This document shows positions 1-7,273 of a stretch of DNA of 10,192 nucleotides, piece by piece. Source of the DNA: Ruminococcus albus AD2013 (GTDB lineage Bacteria; Bacillota; Clostridia; Oscillospirales; Ruminococcaceae). The notes under the pieces are model-generated. The model was not told where the DNA came from. It did no database searches and was given only the letters and a program-made list of their open reading frames with translations. The stretch covers positions 1 to 10,192 of the forward strand of contig NZ_JAGS01000003.1 in NCBI RefSeq assembly GCF_000526775.1, given 5' to 3'. The translations under genes were made by a program, and so were the position numbers. How positions within the stretch are numbered: the first letter of the stretch is position 1; each line of letters opens with the position of its first letter.

Positions 1-443
1 GGGCGCTGATGGCTGATGCTTGGCATCACCGCTCGGATGCACTTTCATCCATCGGTTCATTTGCGGGTATACTCGGTGCGAGAATGGGTCTGCCTGTGCT
101 TGACCCTCTTGCAAGCGTGATAATCTGCGTTTTCATCGAAAAAGCGGCACTTGAGATCTTCATTGACGCTGTCAACAAGATGATAGACAGATCCTGCAGT
201 GATGATACCGTTACTAAAATGCAGGAAGTCATACTTGACACAGAGGGCGTACTGGGGATCGATGAACTGAAAACAAGACTTTTCGGCGCTAAGATATACG
301 TTGAAGTCGAGATACGCATGGATCCGGACAAAACACTTGTTGAAGCCCATGACACGGCTGAAATGGTCCATGACATGATCGAAAAGACTTTTCCGAAGGT
401 AAAGCACTGTATGGTACACGTTAATCCGGATATCCCTGATTAA
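1..443 (+). CDS. CDF-family divalent cation efflux transporter, C-terminal part (forward copy)
   Basis: A cation diffusion facilitator exports divalent metals such as zinc, manganese or iron from the cytoplasm in exchange for protons. The gene is open at the window edge; the frame starts at base 3 with A-L-M-A-D-A-W-H-H-R-S-D. The H-x3-D motif in that segment is the metal-site motif of transmembrane helix 5. Helix 6 follows (L-D-P-L-A-S-V-I-I-C-V-F) and then a cytoplasmic domain of about 90 residues ending H-V-N-P-D-I-P-D. Roughly the last 145 residues of a protein usually near 300 or more are present, so helices 1-4 and the second metal motif are missing. This copy is uninterrupted and is the one to trust. 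The family is clear; the metal is not. Confidence 0.9.
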   Translation, partial: ALMADAWHHRSDALSSIGSFAGILGARMGLPVLDPLASVIICVFIEKAALEIFIDAVNKMIDRSCSDDTVTKMQEVILDTEGVLGIDELKTRLFGAKIYVEVEIRMDPDKTLVEAHDTAEMVHDMIEKTFPKVKHCMVHVNPDIPD

Positions 444-483
444 AGAGCGGTAATATTTTCACTTCATTTTCGTCAAAATCCGC

Positions 484-512
484 TTGCAAATGACACAGGA
501 TTGTGCTATACT
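484..512 (+). promoter_or_regulatory. Sigma-A promoter of the carboxypeptidase gene (forward copy)
   Basis: TTGCAA at 484-489 and TATACT at 507-512 are separated by exactly 17 bases, a near-consensus housekeeping promoter. Transcription should begin near 519, giving a leader of about 30 bases. A ribosome binding site, GAGGG at about 535-539 (AAAGAGGG in the other arm), precedes the ATG at 550. It shows that dacF starts its own unit and is not dependent on the CDF gene. Confidence 0.8.
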
Positions 513-549
513 GGTAATATTGAATTCCGTACAAGAGGGTCAAGTATAG

Positions 550-2023
550 ATGAAAAAATAATTGCGTGTTATATCGCACTGCTGGTGTGCTGTGCTGATA
601 TTTGCTGATATAGGCAGCTTTTCGGCATCTGCTCTCAGCTTTGTGCCACCTGCTGTGGGACGCTGCGGTGAGGCGCAAGGGATATAAAGCTGTATTCCGA
701 TATGCGTTTATATGGTGAATATGGACAGCGGCGATGTCATAGTTGATATCAACGGCGAAAAGGAATCCCTCCCGCCTCACTTGACAAAGCTTAATGACGG
801 CTGTTGTTCTTCTGGATGAACTGGGCGGGCGATGAAAGCACCCTGAAAAACAGGCATGAGATGGTCCGCAGGCACCGAAAAGCCTTTGATGAAACTTTAC
901 GATACAGGTGCCGGCGACCGCCCGATATACAGCCCAACGAGAATCTGTCAGCGCTTACGACCTGCTGGCGGCACTGCTGATACCATCAGCCTGCTGAAGC
1001 CGCCAATATAATCGCAATAAACGTGGGCGGAAACGTTCCGCATTCGTGGATATGAATGAACGAAAAATCTGCCGAACTGGGGCTGAAACATACCCATTTT
1101 TCAAACGCCTCACGGTCTCTGTTCACTCAGGCAGAATTTCTCCACTGCAAAGGATATTCCACCATATGCAGGTACGCTCTTAACAAGTACCCGGTTTTCC
1201 AGGGAACTTGTGGGCAGTCCTCATTCACGATGGCACCTACCGACTATCACCCCGAGGGCACATATATAGTCAGCCACGACTATATGATAAACGAGTTCCA
1301 CCGATTACTACTACACCAACTGCCGCGGGTATAAAGACGGGTACTTACCGAAGCCGCCAGGACGCTGTTTTGCAAAGCTATGCCACCTTTGACGGCATGA
1401 CCTATATGGCAGTAACGATGGGTGCGCCTATGAGAAGCTCCCCGAAGATATCAAAAAAAGGCGAAGAGACCCCGATTCCCATGTATGCTGACGATGTGGT
1501 CTACTATAATTTCATCGACCATATAAATCTGTACGAATGGGCTTTCGATACCCTTGTGCAGAAGGATTTCATCAACGAATTCAGCGAAGTCAGGGACGTA
1601 AAAGTCGGCTACGGAAAAAGCGCGATTATGCAAACCTCAAACCCGCCTGCGGATACAGCCGTATGTGGCCTGCGAATATCCCCATCGATGATGTTGAAAA
1701 GAAGATAACCGTGCTGGATAACATAGTCGCCACCAGTTGAAGAGGGCGATGTGCTGGGCAAGATGGAACTTTCTACAAAGGCGAAACTCTTGCAGTTATA
1801 GACCTTATCTCCACCACAAAGTTGAACGTTCACCCGTAAGGGAAAGGGCAAGAGTGGTAAAGGCGTATTTCGGCTCAAGCTTTTTCAAAATAAACGGGTA
1901 CAATAGTGCTGGTATGTATAGGCTTGTACTGCGTGCTGTGTTTCCTGATAGCGCAGAGAAAGTATCTGAGAAAACTCAATCCCTCTGCTGACAGCAGATA
2001 TGATGACAGCCGATGATGACTGA
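550..2023 (+). CDS. D-alanyl-D-alanine carboxypeptidase, DacF/PBP5 type (forward copy, many frameshifts)
   Basis: Same gene as 8201-9652. The enzyme trims the terminal D-alanine from peptidoglycan stem peptides outside the cell membrane. Here the frame is broken from the start: an extra A in the run after ATG gives M-K-K-stop. Further indels follow, especially up to about 1500. Recognisable pieces survive in different frames, such as N-E-K-S-A-E-L-G-L-K-H near 1060, the region before the K-T-G motif near 1330, and the C-terminal domain piece P-A-N-I-P-I-D-D-V-E-K-K near 1670-1700. After 1800 come segments of the C-terminal domain and a probable membrane anchor. The stop is best placed at 2021-2023, but could be at 2012 if one C is not an error. 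The gene is probably intact in the organism. Confidence 0.9.
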
Positions 2024-2090
2024 ATTAAAACGTGAAGTATCTCGAATAGAAATAGACAGACGGGAGGATGTAAAGGAAAGGAACAGTTTT

Positions 2091-2942
2091 ATGCTGAAAA
2101 GGATCGTATGTATAGCCGCAGCGGCACTTACGGCGTTTATGTCGGGCTGTACCGCGAAAAAAAATAAAGTCAGCATTGACGAAGTCGGTGACGGACTGAC
2201 GATATACAGCTTTCAGGCAGGCAAGGCCGATGCCGAACTCATTTACGGCGATGACTGGGCAGTTCTTATCGACTGCGGCGAAAAGGGCTTCGGCAAGCAT
2301 ATAGTTACTTATATGGAAGAAAACGGCATCAAAAAGCTGGATTACCTTATCATAAACCCACTTTGATAAAGACCATGTGGGCGGTGCGGCAAGGTGCTGA
2401 GATCCTGTGAGGTCGGTGCTGTATCCAAAGCAATTCCCCGAAGGAGAGCGATGAGTACGACAATTATCTTGAAGAACTGAAAAATAAAGATATTACTCCC
2501 CCAGACCGTCCGCGAGGAACTCAGTTTTACTCTCGGCGATGCTGAATTCACGGTAGACCCTCCTAAACAGGAAGCGTACGAAAAATCTCCCAGCAATAAA
2601 TTCCTTCTCTCATAACTGAGGTGTCATTGGGCGAAGTTGATATGCTTTTCGCAGGAGATGCGGAGAATGACAGGCTTGCAGAGTTCACCGCAAGCAACGA
2701 TAAACCCTACCGATTTTGTCAAAGTGCCTTACCACGGACACTGGCAGAAACAGCTGAAACCCTTTTGCCGAAGAGATCAAGGCAGATATCGCAGTGATAA
2801 CGAGTTCGAAGATGAACCCGAGGATAAGGAAACGGTAAGATCTGTTCAAAAAATGCGGGTGCTGAGATCTTTCTGGACGAAGACAGACAGCGTTATCGTA
2901 AAATGCGACGGCAAGAACATAGCAGGGGAATATAATTCATAA
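2091..2942 (+). CDS. ComEC-like metallo-beta-lactamase-fold lipoprotein (forward copy, frameshifted)
   Basis: A probable secreted, lipid-anchored hydrolase with the metallo-beta-lactamase fold found in the C-terminal domain of the DNA-uptake protein ComEC. The start at 2091 is chosen because AAGGAAAGGA lies just upstream and the protein then opens with a lipoprotein signal: M-L-K-R, a hydrophobic stretch, and lipobox M-S-G-C with Cys20. The frame is intact to about 2360, where an extra A breaks it. Reading across both arms gives T-H-F-D-K-D-H-V-G-G (residues 89-98; metal ligands H90, D92, D94, H95), later F-A-G-D-A-E and V-P-Y-H-G, about 283 residues in all. No ComEC membrane-channel domain is present. 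It starts about 70 bases after dacF and is probably co-transcribed with it. The substrate is unknown; DNA or a phosphodiester is only a guess. Confidence 0.82.
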
Positions 2943-2948
2943 TTCATA

Positions 2949-2971
2949 ACACTAAAGCGAAGCGTTAGTGT
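2949..2971 (+). terminator. Hairpin just after the lipoprotein gene (forward copy)
   Basis: ACACTAA at 2949-2955 pairs with TTAGTGT at 2965-2971 around a GC-rich loop, starting 7 bases after the stop codon. Position and shape suit a transcription terminator, but only a weak T-rich tail (GTTCATTAATTG) follows, so termination may be inefficient. The hairpin also occurs in the mirror copy, as expected of a duplicate. Confidence 0.45.
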
Positions 2972-2984
2972 GTTCATTAATTGT

Positions 2985-3320
2985 TGGAAGGACAACCACG
3001 AAGTTTGGTAAGTATGCCAAGGAAGGGAAGCTTTGGCTCAAGCCTTTCGCGAGGCTTGCGGGAAGCTCGAAGGGCAGAGCCCTTCGGTCAAGGCACAAAT
3101 GCGACGTGGCAACCGTGCTGTAAATAGGACAGCAAACTTCCCGCCAAATAAAGGCGCGGCAATAACAACAAATATGAGCGTGGGGACAAATCAACCGTCC
3201 ACGCTCTTTCTGTCTGCGTGGAGATATTGCCGCGCCCCGAAATCAACGGCGTTAGCTCGTTGATTTCTCGACCGAGGAACGAGGGGCGGACCAATGTCCA
3301 CCGCAGTCCTCACAAAACAT
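2985..3320. other. Gene-free, hairpin-dense spacer element (forward copy)
   Basis: I find no credible gene here; open frames differ between the two arms. The segment folds on paper into a chain of stems: GCGGGAAG 3058-3065 with CTTCCCGC 3137-3144, enclosing CGAAGGGC-AGA-GCCCTTCG at 3068-3086 and GCTGT/ACAGC at 3117-3133; then a perfect 12-bp stem GGCGCGGCAATA 3153-3164 with TATTGCCGCGCC 3225-3236, enclosing a GAGCGTGG(AC)/GTCCACGCTC hairpin at 3176-3206; then GAAATCAACG/CGTTGATTTC at 3239-3267. It could be an interspersed repeat, a structured non-coding RNA, or part of a complex terminator. Nothing in it matches a named RNA class that I recognise. The strand is unknown. Confidence 0.6.
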
Positions 3321-3354
3321 ACAAACCATAAATGTAAAATTTATATGAACTCAC

Positions 3355-3383
3355 TTTACAAACAACAGAATATAGTGTATAAT
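3355..3383 (+). promoter_or_regulatory. Sigma-A promoter of rpsO (forward copy)
   Basis: TTTACA at 3355-3360 and a perfect TATAAT at 3378-3383 are 17 bases apart. This strong housekeeping promoter fits a ribosomal protein gene. Transcription would begin near 3390 and leave a leader of about 130 bases before the rpsO start, long enough for the folded element described next. Confidence 0.88.
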
Positions 3384-3427
3384 AAATAAGTCATATTGTG
3401 CGGATAGCGGCACAGGCATAAGTATCC

Positions 3428-3489
3428 CTGCATCAGAATACGGGTCCACGCTTCGGTAAGAAGAATGTACCTGCCGTATGCCGATGCAG
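3428..3489 (+). promoter_or_regulatory. Structured 5' leader of rpsO, candidate S15 autoregulatory site (forward copy)
   Basis: CTGCATC 3428-3434 pairs with GATGCAG 3483-3489, and inside it ATACGG 3438-3443 pairs with CCGTAT 3474-3479, separated by small internal loops (AGA / GCC). The apical part contains a CTTCGG turn. S15 represses its own mRNA through leader structures in several bacterial groups, and this element sits between promoter and gene in the right place. The stems are seen directly; binding by S15 is inferred. This copy has an extra C in the apical loop relative to the mirror copy. Confidence 0.55.
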
Positions 3490-3521
3490 AGGAAAATATT
3501 TTAAGAAAGAGGTACAAAATT

Positions 3522-3787
3522 ATGCTGAGAAAAGACGAAAAGACAGCCGGTTATCGAGGCTAACAGAACTCATGAGACCGACACAGGTTCCCCGAGGTAC
3601 AGATCGCTATACTGACCAAGAGGATCAGCGACTGACAGAAACCTGAAGGTCCACAAGAAGGATAACCACTCCAGAAGAGGTATGTACAAGATGATCGGTA
3701 AGAGAAGAAACCTTCTCAACTACCTGAAGAAGAACGACATCGAGAGATACAGAACTATTATCGAGAAGCTGGGTATCCCGTAAGTAA
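3522..3787 (+). CDS. rpsO: 30S ribosomal protein S15 (forward copy, frameshifted)
   Basis: S15 is a primary binder of 16S rRNA helices in the central domain of the small subunit and helps form a bridge to the large subunit. The ATG at 3522 follows AAAGAGGT at a normal distance. Reading across both arms gives 88 residues, the usual family length, with M-L-R-K-D-E-K, the signature H-E-T-D-T-G-S-P-E-V-Q, then H-K-K-D-N-H-S-R-R-G-M and the end E-K-L-G-I-R-K. This copy has an extra G near 3550, further indels near 3630-3645 and an extra C before the final two codons. The stretch from about 3650 to 3775 is clean. Its own promoter, leader and terminator flank it; pnp follows. Confidence 0.96.
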
Positions 3788-3803
3788 TCAAGTTAAGATC
3801 ATC

Positions 3804-3846
3804 AAGGCAGAGGCGGCTGTCCGCCACTGCCCTTTTGGTGTTTTTA
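3804..3846 (+). terminator. Intrinsic terminator after rpsO (forward copy)
   Basis: AAGGCAG-A-GGCGG and CCGCC-A-CTGCC-TTTT form a strong GC-rich hairpin with a CTGT loop, followed by a T-rich tract. It lies 16 bases after the rpsO stop. It is a textbook Rho-independent terminator and probably limits, rather than abolishes, read-through into pnp, for which I see no clear promoter. This copy has an extra C in the descending strand. Confidence 0.9.
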
Positions 3847-3879
3847 AAAACAGTAAAATTATGTTCGCGTGATGGTTTT

Positions 3880-3938
3880 TTAGCATTGAACGGAGAGTGT
3901 AAAAGTCGGGAAAATCTGCACTCTGCGCTTTATGCTAA
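3880..3938 (+). promoter_or_regulatory. Hairpin in the pnp leader (forward copy)
   Basis: TTAGCAT 3880-3886 pairs with ATGCTAA 3932-3938, and AGAGTG 3894-3899 with CACTCT 3919-3924 inside it, leaving a purine-rich apical loop. The hairpin ends about 20 bases before the AAGGAGG ribosome binding site at 3959-3965. In E. coli, PNPase controls its own message through a leader stem cut by RNase III; whether this stem acts that way is inference. A promoter for pnp is not evident in the 130 bases upstream. Confidence 0.45.
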
Positions 3939-3974
3939 AGCCTTTGCCGGACAGCGTTAAGGAGGATAATCAAT

Positions 3975-5056
3975 ATGTTTGAGAACGCAAGGACTTTTGA
4001 AACTACTTATGCAGGCAGACCTGTCGTTGTTGAAACAGGCAAGACCTGCGGACTTGCAAACGGCTCATGCTGGGTAAGATACGGCGAGACCGTTGTAATG
4101 GCTAACGTTACAGCTTCCAAGAAGCCCCGTGAGGGCGTTGACTTCTTCCCTCTTTCAGTTGATTTTGAGGAGAAGATGTATGCAGTAGGCAAGATCCCCG
4201 GCTCTTTCACTAAGCGTGAGGGCAAGGCAAGCGATAAGGCTATACTGACTTCAAGATGTGTTGACAGACCTATCAGACCTCTGTTCCCCAAGGACCATGA
4301 GAAACGATGTAACTGTTGTTATGACAGTAACTGGCTGTTGACCCCGATAACTCACCCGAGATCACAGGTAATGATCGCTGCTGCTATCGCTATCTCTATC
4401 TCCGATATCCCCGTGGAAACGGACCTGTTGCTTCCATCAACGTTGGCTATGTTGACGGCGAGCTGGTTCTGAACCCACTCTGGAGCAGAGAGCTAATAAC
4501 AAGCTGAACTGACAGTTGCAGGTTCTGCCGAGAAGATCGTTATGATCGAAGCAGGCGCTGAGGAGATCCCCGATGATTTGATGCTGAAGGCTATCGAGGA
4601 CCAGGTCATACCGAGATCAGAAGATGGTCGAATTCATCAGGTATCCAGAAGGAGATCGGCAAGCCCTAAGTTCGAGTTCGAGTCCATGGAAGTTGACCAC
4701 GACCTCTTCGATGAGATCGAGGCTATGGTAGGCGAGGACGTCAAAGAAGGCTCTCGATACCGATGACAAGAACGTAAGAGATGCAAGAATGCAGCCTATA
4801 TATGATGCAGTTCATGAGAAGTAATGACGAGCAGTATCCCGATCAGGGCGCTATGCTTGAGGAAGTTCCTTCTACAAGCTGCAGAAGAGATCGTTAGAAA
4901 CTGGCTCTATGAGGGCAAAGCGTGTTGACGGCAGAGGCATCGACGAGATCAGACCTCTCGCTGCTGAAGTTGGCGTACTGCCAGAGTTCACGGTTCGGTA
5001 TCTTCACCGGGTCGACACAGGTAATGATATCTGTATCTCGGCCCTGTTTCCGATCG
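3975..5056 (+). CDS. pnp: Polynucleotide phosphorylase, 5' part (forward copy, frameshifted and cut at the fold)
   Basis: PNPase degrades RNA 3' to 5' using phosphate and can add tails in reverse; it forms trimers with an RNase PH-fold core. The start at 3975 follows a consensus AAGGAGG nine bases upstream. The first ~107 codons are clean: M-F-E-N-A-R-T-F-E-T, F-T-K-R-E-G-K (78-84), C-V-D-R-P-I-R-P-L-F-P (95-105). An extra C near 4298 breaks the frame, and more indels follow through the first RNase PH domain, the helical linker (D-D-K-N-V-R-D-A-R-M) and the start of the second RNase PH domain (F-T-R-G-Q-T-Q). Coding sense ends at the fold, so the rest of that domain, KH and S1 are absent. Confidence 0.96.
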
Positions 5057-5150
5057 AAGCTTGAGGTCTTGTCTCACCAACGAGTAGCTGGGGAAGTTGT
5101 AGCTGGTGCATATATCTCTTGCTGGTCTCCTCGTCAAGACCGTCAAGCTT
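5057..5150. other. Fold-back junction: short stem and 63-base loop
   Basis: The turning point is a hairpin. AAGCTTGAGGTCTTG at 5057-5071 pairs with CAAGACCGTCAAGCTT at 5135-5150: 15 pairs with one unpaired base. The loop at 5072-5134 occurs once and, on the minus strand, encodes the furthest pnp codons seen, ending in G-E-T-R-P. This is the geometry expected when a single-stranded 3' end in pnp anneals to similar sequence about 80 bases upstream and is extended back along its own strand. The stem homology falls at pnp codons for K-L-D-G-L. I see no transposon end, origin or recombination site here. Confidence 0.85.
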
Positions 5151-6234
5151 CTGAGCATCGGAAACAGGGCCGAGAGTACAGATAGTCATTACCTGTGTCT
5201 GACCTCTGGTGAAGATACCTGAACCGTGAACTCTGGGCAGTAGCCAACTTCGCAGCGAGAGGTCTGATCTCGTCCGATGCCTCTGCGTCAACACGCTTGC
5301 CCTCATAGAGCCAGTTTCTAACGATCTTCTTCTGCAGCGTTGTAGAGAACTTCTCAGCATAGCGCCCTGATCGGATAGCTGGTCCGTCATACTTCTCATG
5401 AACTGCATCATATATAGGCTGCATTCTTGCATCTCTTACGTTCTTGTCATCGGTATCGAGAAGCCTTCTTGACGTCCTCGCCTACCATAGCCTCGATCTC
5501 ATCGAAGAGGTCGTGGTCAACTTCCATGGACTCGAACTCGAACTTAGGCTTGCGATCTCCTTCTGGGATACCCTTGATGATTCGACATCTTCTTGATCTC
5601 GGTATGACCTGTCTCGATAGCCTTCAGCATCAAATCATCGGGGATCTCCTCAGCGCTGCTTCGATCATAACGATCTTCTCGGCAGAACCTGCACTGTCAG
5701 GTTCCAGCTTGTTATTAGCTCTCTGCTCCAGAGTGGGGTTCAGAACCAGCTCGCCGTCAACATAGCCAACGTTGAATGGAAGCACAGGTCCGTTCACGGG
5801 ATATCGGAGATAGAGATAGCGATAGCAGCAGCGATCATACCTGTGATCTCGGGTGAGTTATCGGGGTCAACAGCCAGTACTGTCATAACAACAGTTACAT
5901 CGTTTCCTCATGTCCTTGGGGAACAGAGGTCCTGATAGGTCTGTCAACACATCTTTTGAAGTCAGTATAGCCTTATCGCTTGCCTTGCCCTCACGCTTAG
6001 TGAAAGAGCCGGGGATCTGCCTACTGCATACATCTTCTCCTCAAAATCAACTGAAAGAGGGAAGAAGTCAACGCCTCACGGGCTTCTTGGAAGCTGTACG
6101 TTAGCCTTACAACGGTCTCGCGTAATCTTACCCAGCATGAGCCGTTTGCAAGTCCGCAGGTCCTTGCCTGTTTTCAACAACGACAGGTCCTGCCTGCCAT
6201 AAGTAGTTTCAAAAGTCCTTGCGTTCTCAAACAT
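5072..6234 (-). CDS. pnp: Polynucleotide phosphorylase, 5' part (reverse copy, frameshifted)
   Basis: Mirror copy of 3975-5056, extending slightly further: through the junction loop it adds codons for E-E-T-S-K-R-Y-M-H and G-E-T-R-P before the sequence turns back. The start codon is at 6232-6234 with CCTCCTT (AAGGAGG in sense) just upstream. It breaks early, with several indels between 6100 and 6230, an extra G near codon 108, and later shifts. The two copies fail at different codons, so a merged reading yields a normal PNPase N-terminal half of about 385 residues. The gene's 3' half is not in this window. Confidence 0.95.
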
Positions 6235-6272
6235 ATTGATTATCCCTCCTTAACGCTGTCCGGCAAAGGCCT

Positions 6273-6332
6273 TTAGCATAAAGCGCAGAGTGCAGATTTT
6301 TCCCGACTTTTACACTCTCCGTTCAATGCTAA
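6273..6332 (-). promoter_or_regulatory. Hairpin in the pnp leader (reverse copy)
   Basis: The same TTAGCAT/ATGCTAA outer stem and AGAGTG/CACTCT inner stem as at 3880-3938, on the minus strand upstream of the pnp start at 6234. It adds no independent support because it is a duplicate of the same molecule. Confidence 0.43.
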
Positions 6333-6366
6333 AAAACCATCACGCGGAACATAATTTTACTGTTTT

Positions 6367-6406
6367 TAAAACACCAAAAGGCAGTGGCGGACAGCCGCCT
6401 CTGCCT
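6367..6406 (-). terminator. Intrinsic terminator after rpsO (reverse copy)
   Basis: In sense: AAGGCAG-A-GGCGG, CTGT loop, CCGCC-A-CTGCC, then TTTT and more T's. This copy has an undisturbed stem and is the better version of the terminator at 3804-3846. It lies 17 bases beyond the rpsO stop at 6424. Confidence 0.9.
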
Positions 6407-6423
6407 TGATGATCTTAACTTGA

Positions 6424-6696
6424 TTACTTACGGATACCCAGCTTCTCGATAATAGTTCTGTATCTCTCGATGTCGTTCTTCTTCAGGTAGTTGAGAAGGT
6501 TTCTTCTCTTACCGATCATCTTGTACATACCTCTTCTGGAGTGGTTATCCTTCTTGTGGACCTTCAGGTGTTCTGTCAAGGTCGCTGATCCTCTTGGTCA
6601 GTATAGCGATCTGTACCTCGGGGGAACCTGTGGTCGGGTCCTCATGAGTTCTGTTAGCCCTCGATAACGGCTGTCTTTTTCGTCTTTTCTCAGCAT
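6424..6696 (-). CDS. rpsO: 30S ribosomal protein S15 (reverse copy, frameshifted)
   Basis: Mirror copy of 3522-3787. Start codon at 6694-6696, stop at 6424-6426. The last two-thirds, from H-L-K-V-H-K-K-D through E-K-L-G-I-R-K-stop, is clean here, including the final codons that carry an extra base in the other arm. The first third has several one-base insertions (A runs near 6680, G/C runs near 6620-6660), so the intact N-terminus must be taken from the merged reading. The protein is a standard 88-residue S15. Confidence 0.96.
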
Positions 6697-6726
6697 AATT
6701 TTGTACCTCTTTCTTAAATATTTTCT

Positions 6727-6787
6727 CTGCATCGGCATACGGCAGGTACATTCTTCTTACCGAAGCGTGACCCGTATTCTGATGCAG
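6727..6787 (-). promoter_or_regulatory. Structured 5' leader of rpsO (reverse copy)
   Basis: The same CTGCATC/GATGCAG outer and ATACGG/CCGTAT inner pairing as in the forward arm. The apical loop here reads GGTCACGCTTCGG in sense, one base shorter than in the forward copy and probably the truer version. Confidence 0.53.
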
Positions 6788-6831
6788 GGATACTTATGCC
6801 TGTGCGCTATCCGCACAATATGAACTTATTT

Positions 6832-6860
6832 ATTATACACTATATTCTGTTGTTTGTAAA
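6832..6860 (-). promoter_or_regulatory. Sigma-A promoter of rpsO (reverse copy)
   Basis: TTTACA (6855-6860 on the minus strand) and TATAAT (6832-6837), again 17 bases apart. All promoter bases agree with the forward copy, so both readings support this call. Confidence 0.88.
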
Positions 6861-6904
6861 GTGGAGTTTCATATAAATTTTACATTTATGGTTTGTATGT
6901 TTTG

Positions 6905-7225
6905 TGAGGACTGCGGTGGACATTGGTCGCCCCTCGTTCCTCGGGTCCGAGAAATCAACGAGCTAACGCCGTTGATTTCGGGCGCGGCAATATCTCACCG
7001 CAGACAGAAAGAGCGTGGACGGTTGATTTGTCCACGCTCATATTGTTGTTATTGCCGCGCCTTTATTTGGCGGGAAGTTTGCTGTCCTATTTACAGCACG
7101 GTTGCCACGTCGCATTTGTGCCTTGACCGAAGGGCTCTGCCCTTCGAGCTTCCCGCAAGCCTTTCGCGAAGGCTTGAGCCAAAGCTCCCTTCCTTGGCAT
7201 ACTTACCAAACTTCGTGGTTTGTCC
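6905..7225. other. Gene-free, hairpin-dense spacer element (reverse copy)
   Basis: Mirror of 2985-3320. The main stems are cleaner here: GGCGCGGCAATA 6981-6992 with TATTGCCGCGCC 7050-7061; GAGCGTGGAC 7011-7020 with GTCCACGCTC 7030-7039, a perfect 10-bp hairpin with a 9-base loop; GAAATCAACG 6951-6960 with CGTTGATTTC 6970-6979. Open frames in this stretch are not preserved in the other arm and are chance. The duplicate cannot be used as evidence that the element is repeated in the genome. Confidence 0.58.
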
Positions 7226-7243
7226 TTCCAACAATTAATGAAC

Positions 7244-7267
7244 ACACTAACGCTTCGCTTTTAGTGT
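7244..7267 (-). terminator. Hairpin just after the lipoprotein gene (reverse copy)
   Basis: ACACTAA and TTAGTGT pair around a CGCTTCGCTT loop, 7 bases beyond the lipoprotein stop. This is the same weak terminator candidate as 2949-2971, with one extra base in the loop. Confidence 0.43.
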
Positions 7268-7273
7268 TATGAA

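Larger units (their letters stand above)
13..5056 (+). repeat. Forward arm of a window-length inverted repeat
   Basis: This arm reads CDF, dacF, lipoprotein, rpsO, pnp on the plus strand, and its reverse complement makes up the second half of the window. Genes, promoters, terminators and spacers all recur in mirror order. Base 13 pairs with the last base of the window. Differences from the other arm are mainly single-base insertions or deletions. Error density is uneven: bases 1-540 are almost clean, while about 550-1500 have an indel every few tens of bases. I infer a technical duplication of one molecule. Confidence 0.97.

Noticed and set aside
26..419. Open frames antisense to the CDF gene (and their mirror copies at 9785-10160)
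   Set aside because: They lie wholly opposite a recognisable transporter and have no ribosome binding site or family resemblance; they recur only because the arm is duplicated.
446..484. Possible terminator between the CDF gene and dacF (AGCGG ... CCGCT)
   Set aside because: The outer stem is only five pairs with a large loop and no T-run follows; it also runs into the -35 box.
550..2023. dacF as a decayed pseudogene
   Set aside because: The mirror copy keeps the first ~345 codons fully open, so the stops in this arm are sequencing errors.
3033..3294. Small open frames in the hairpin-rich spacer (also 6861-7238)
   Set aside because: The frames change between the two arms, lack start signals and encode low-complexity, Arg/Ser/Leu-rich sequence with no recognisable motif.
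2943..3354. CRISPR array, transposon or attachment site in the gene-free stretch
   Set aside because: There are no regularly spaced direct repeats, no transposase remnants and no target-site duplication that I can see; only nested inverted repeats are present.
5004..5424. Overlapping open frames on both strands across the palindrome centre, resembling novel proteins
   Set aside because: They join pnp fragments in different frames to the antisense of pnp across the fold, so they are products of the chimera and the frameshifts.
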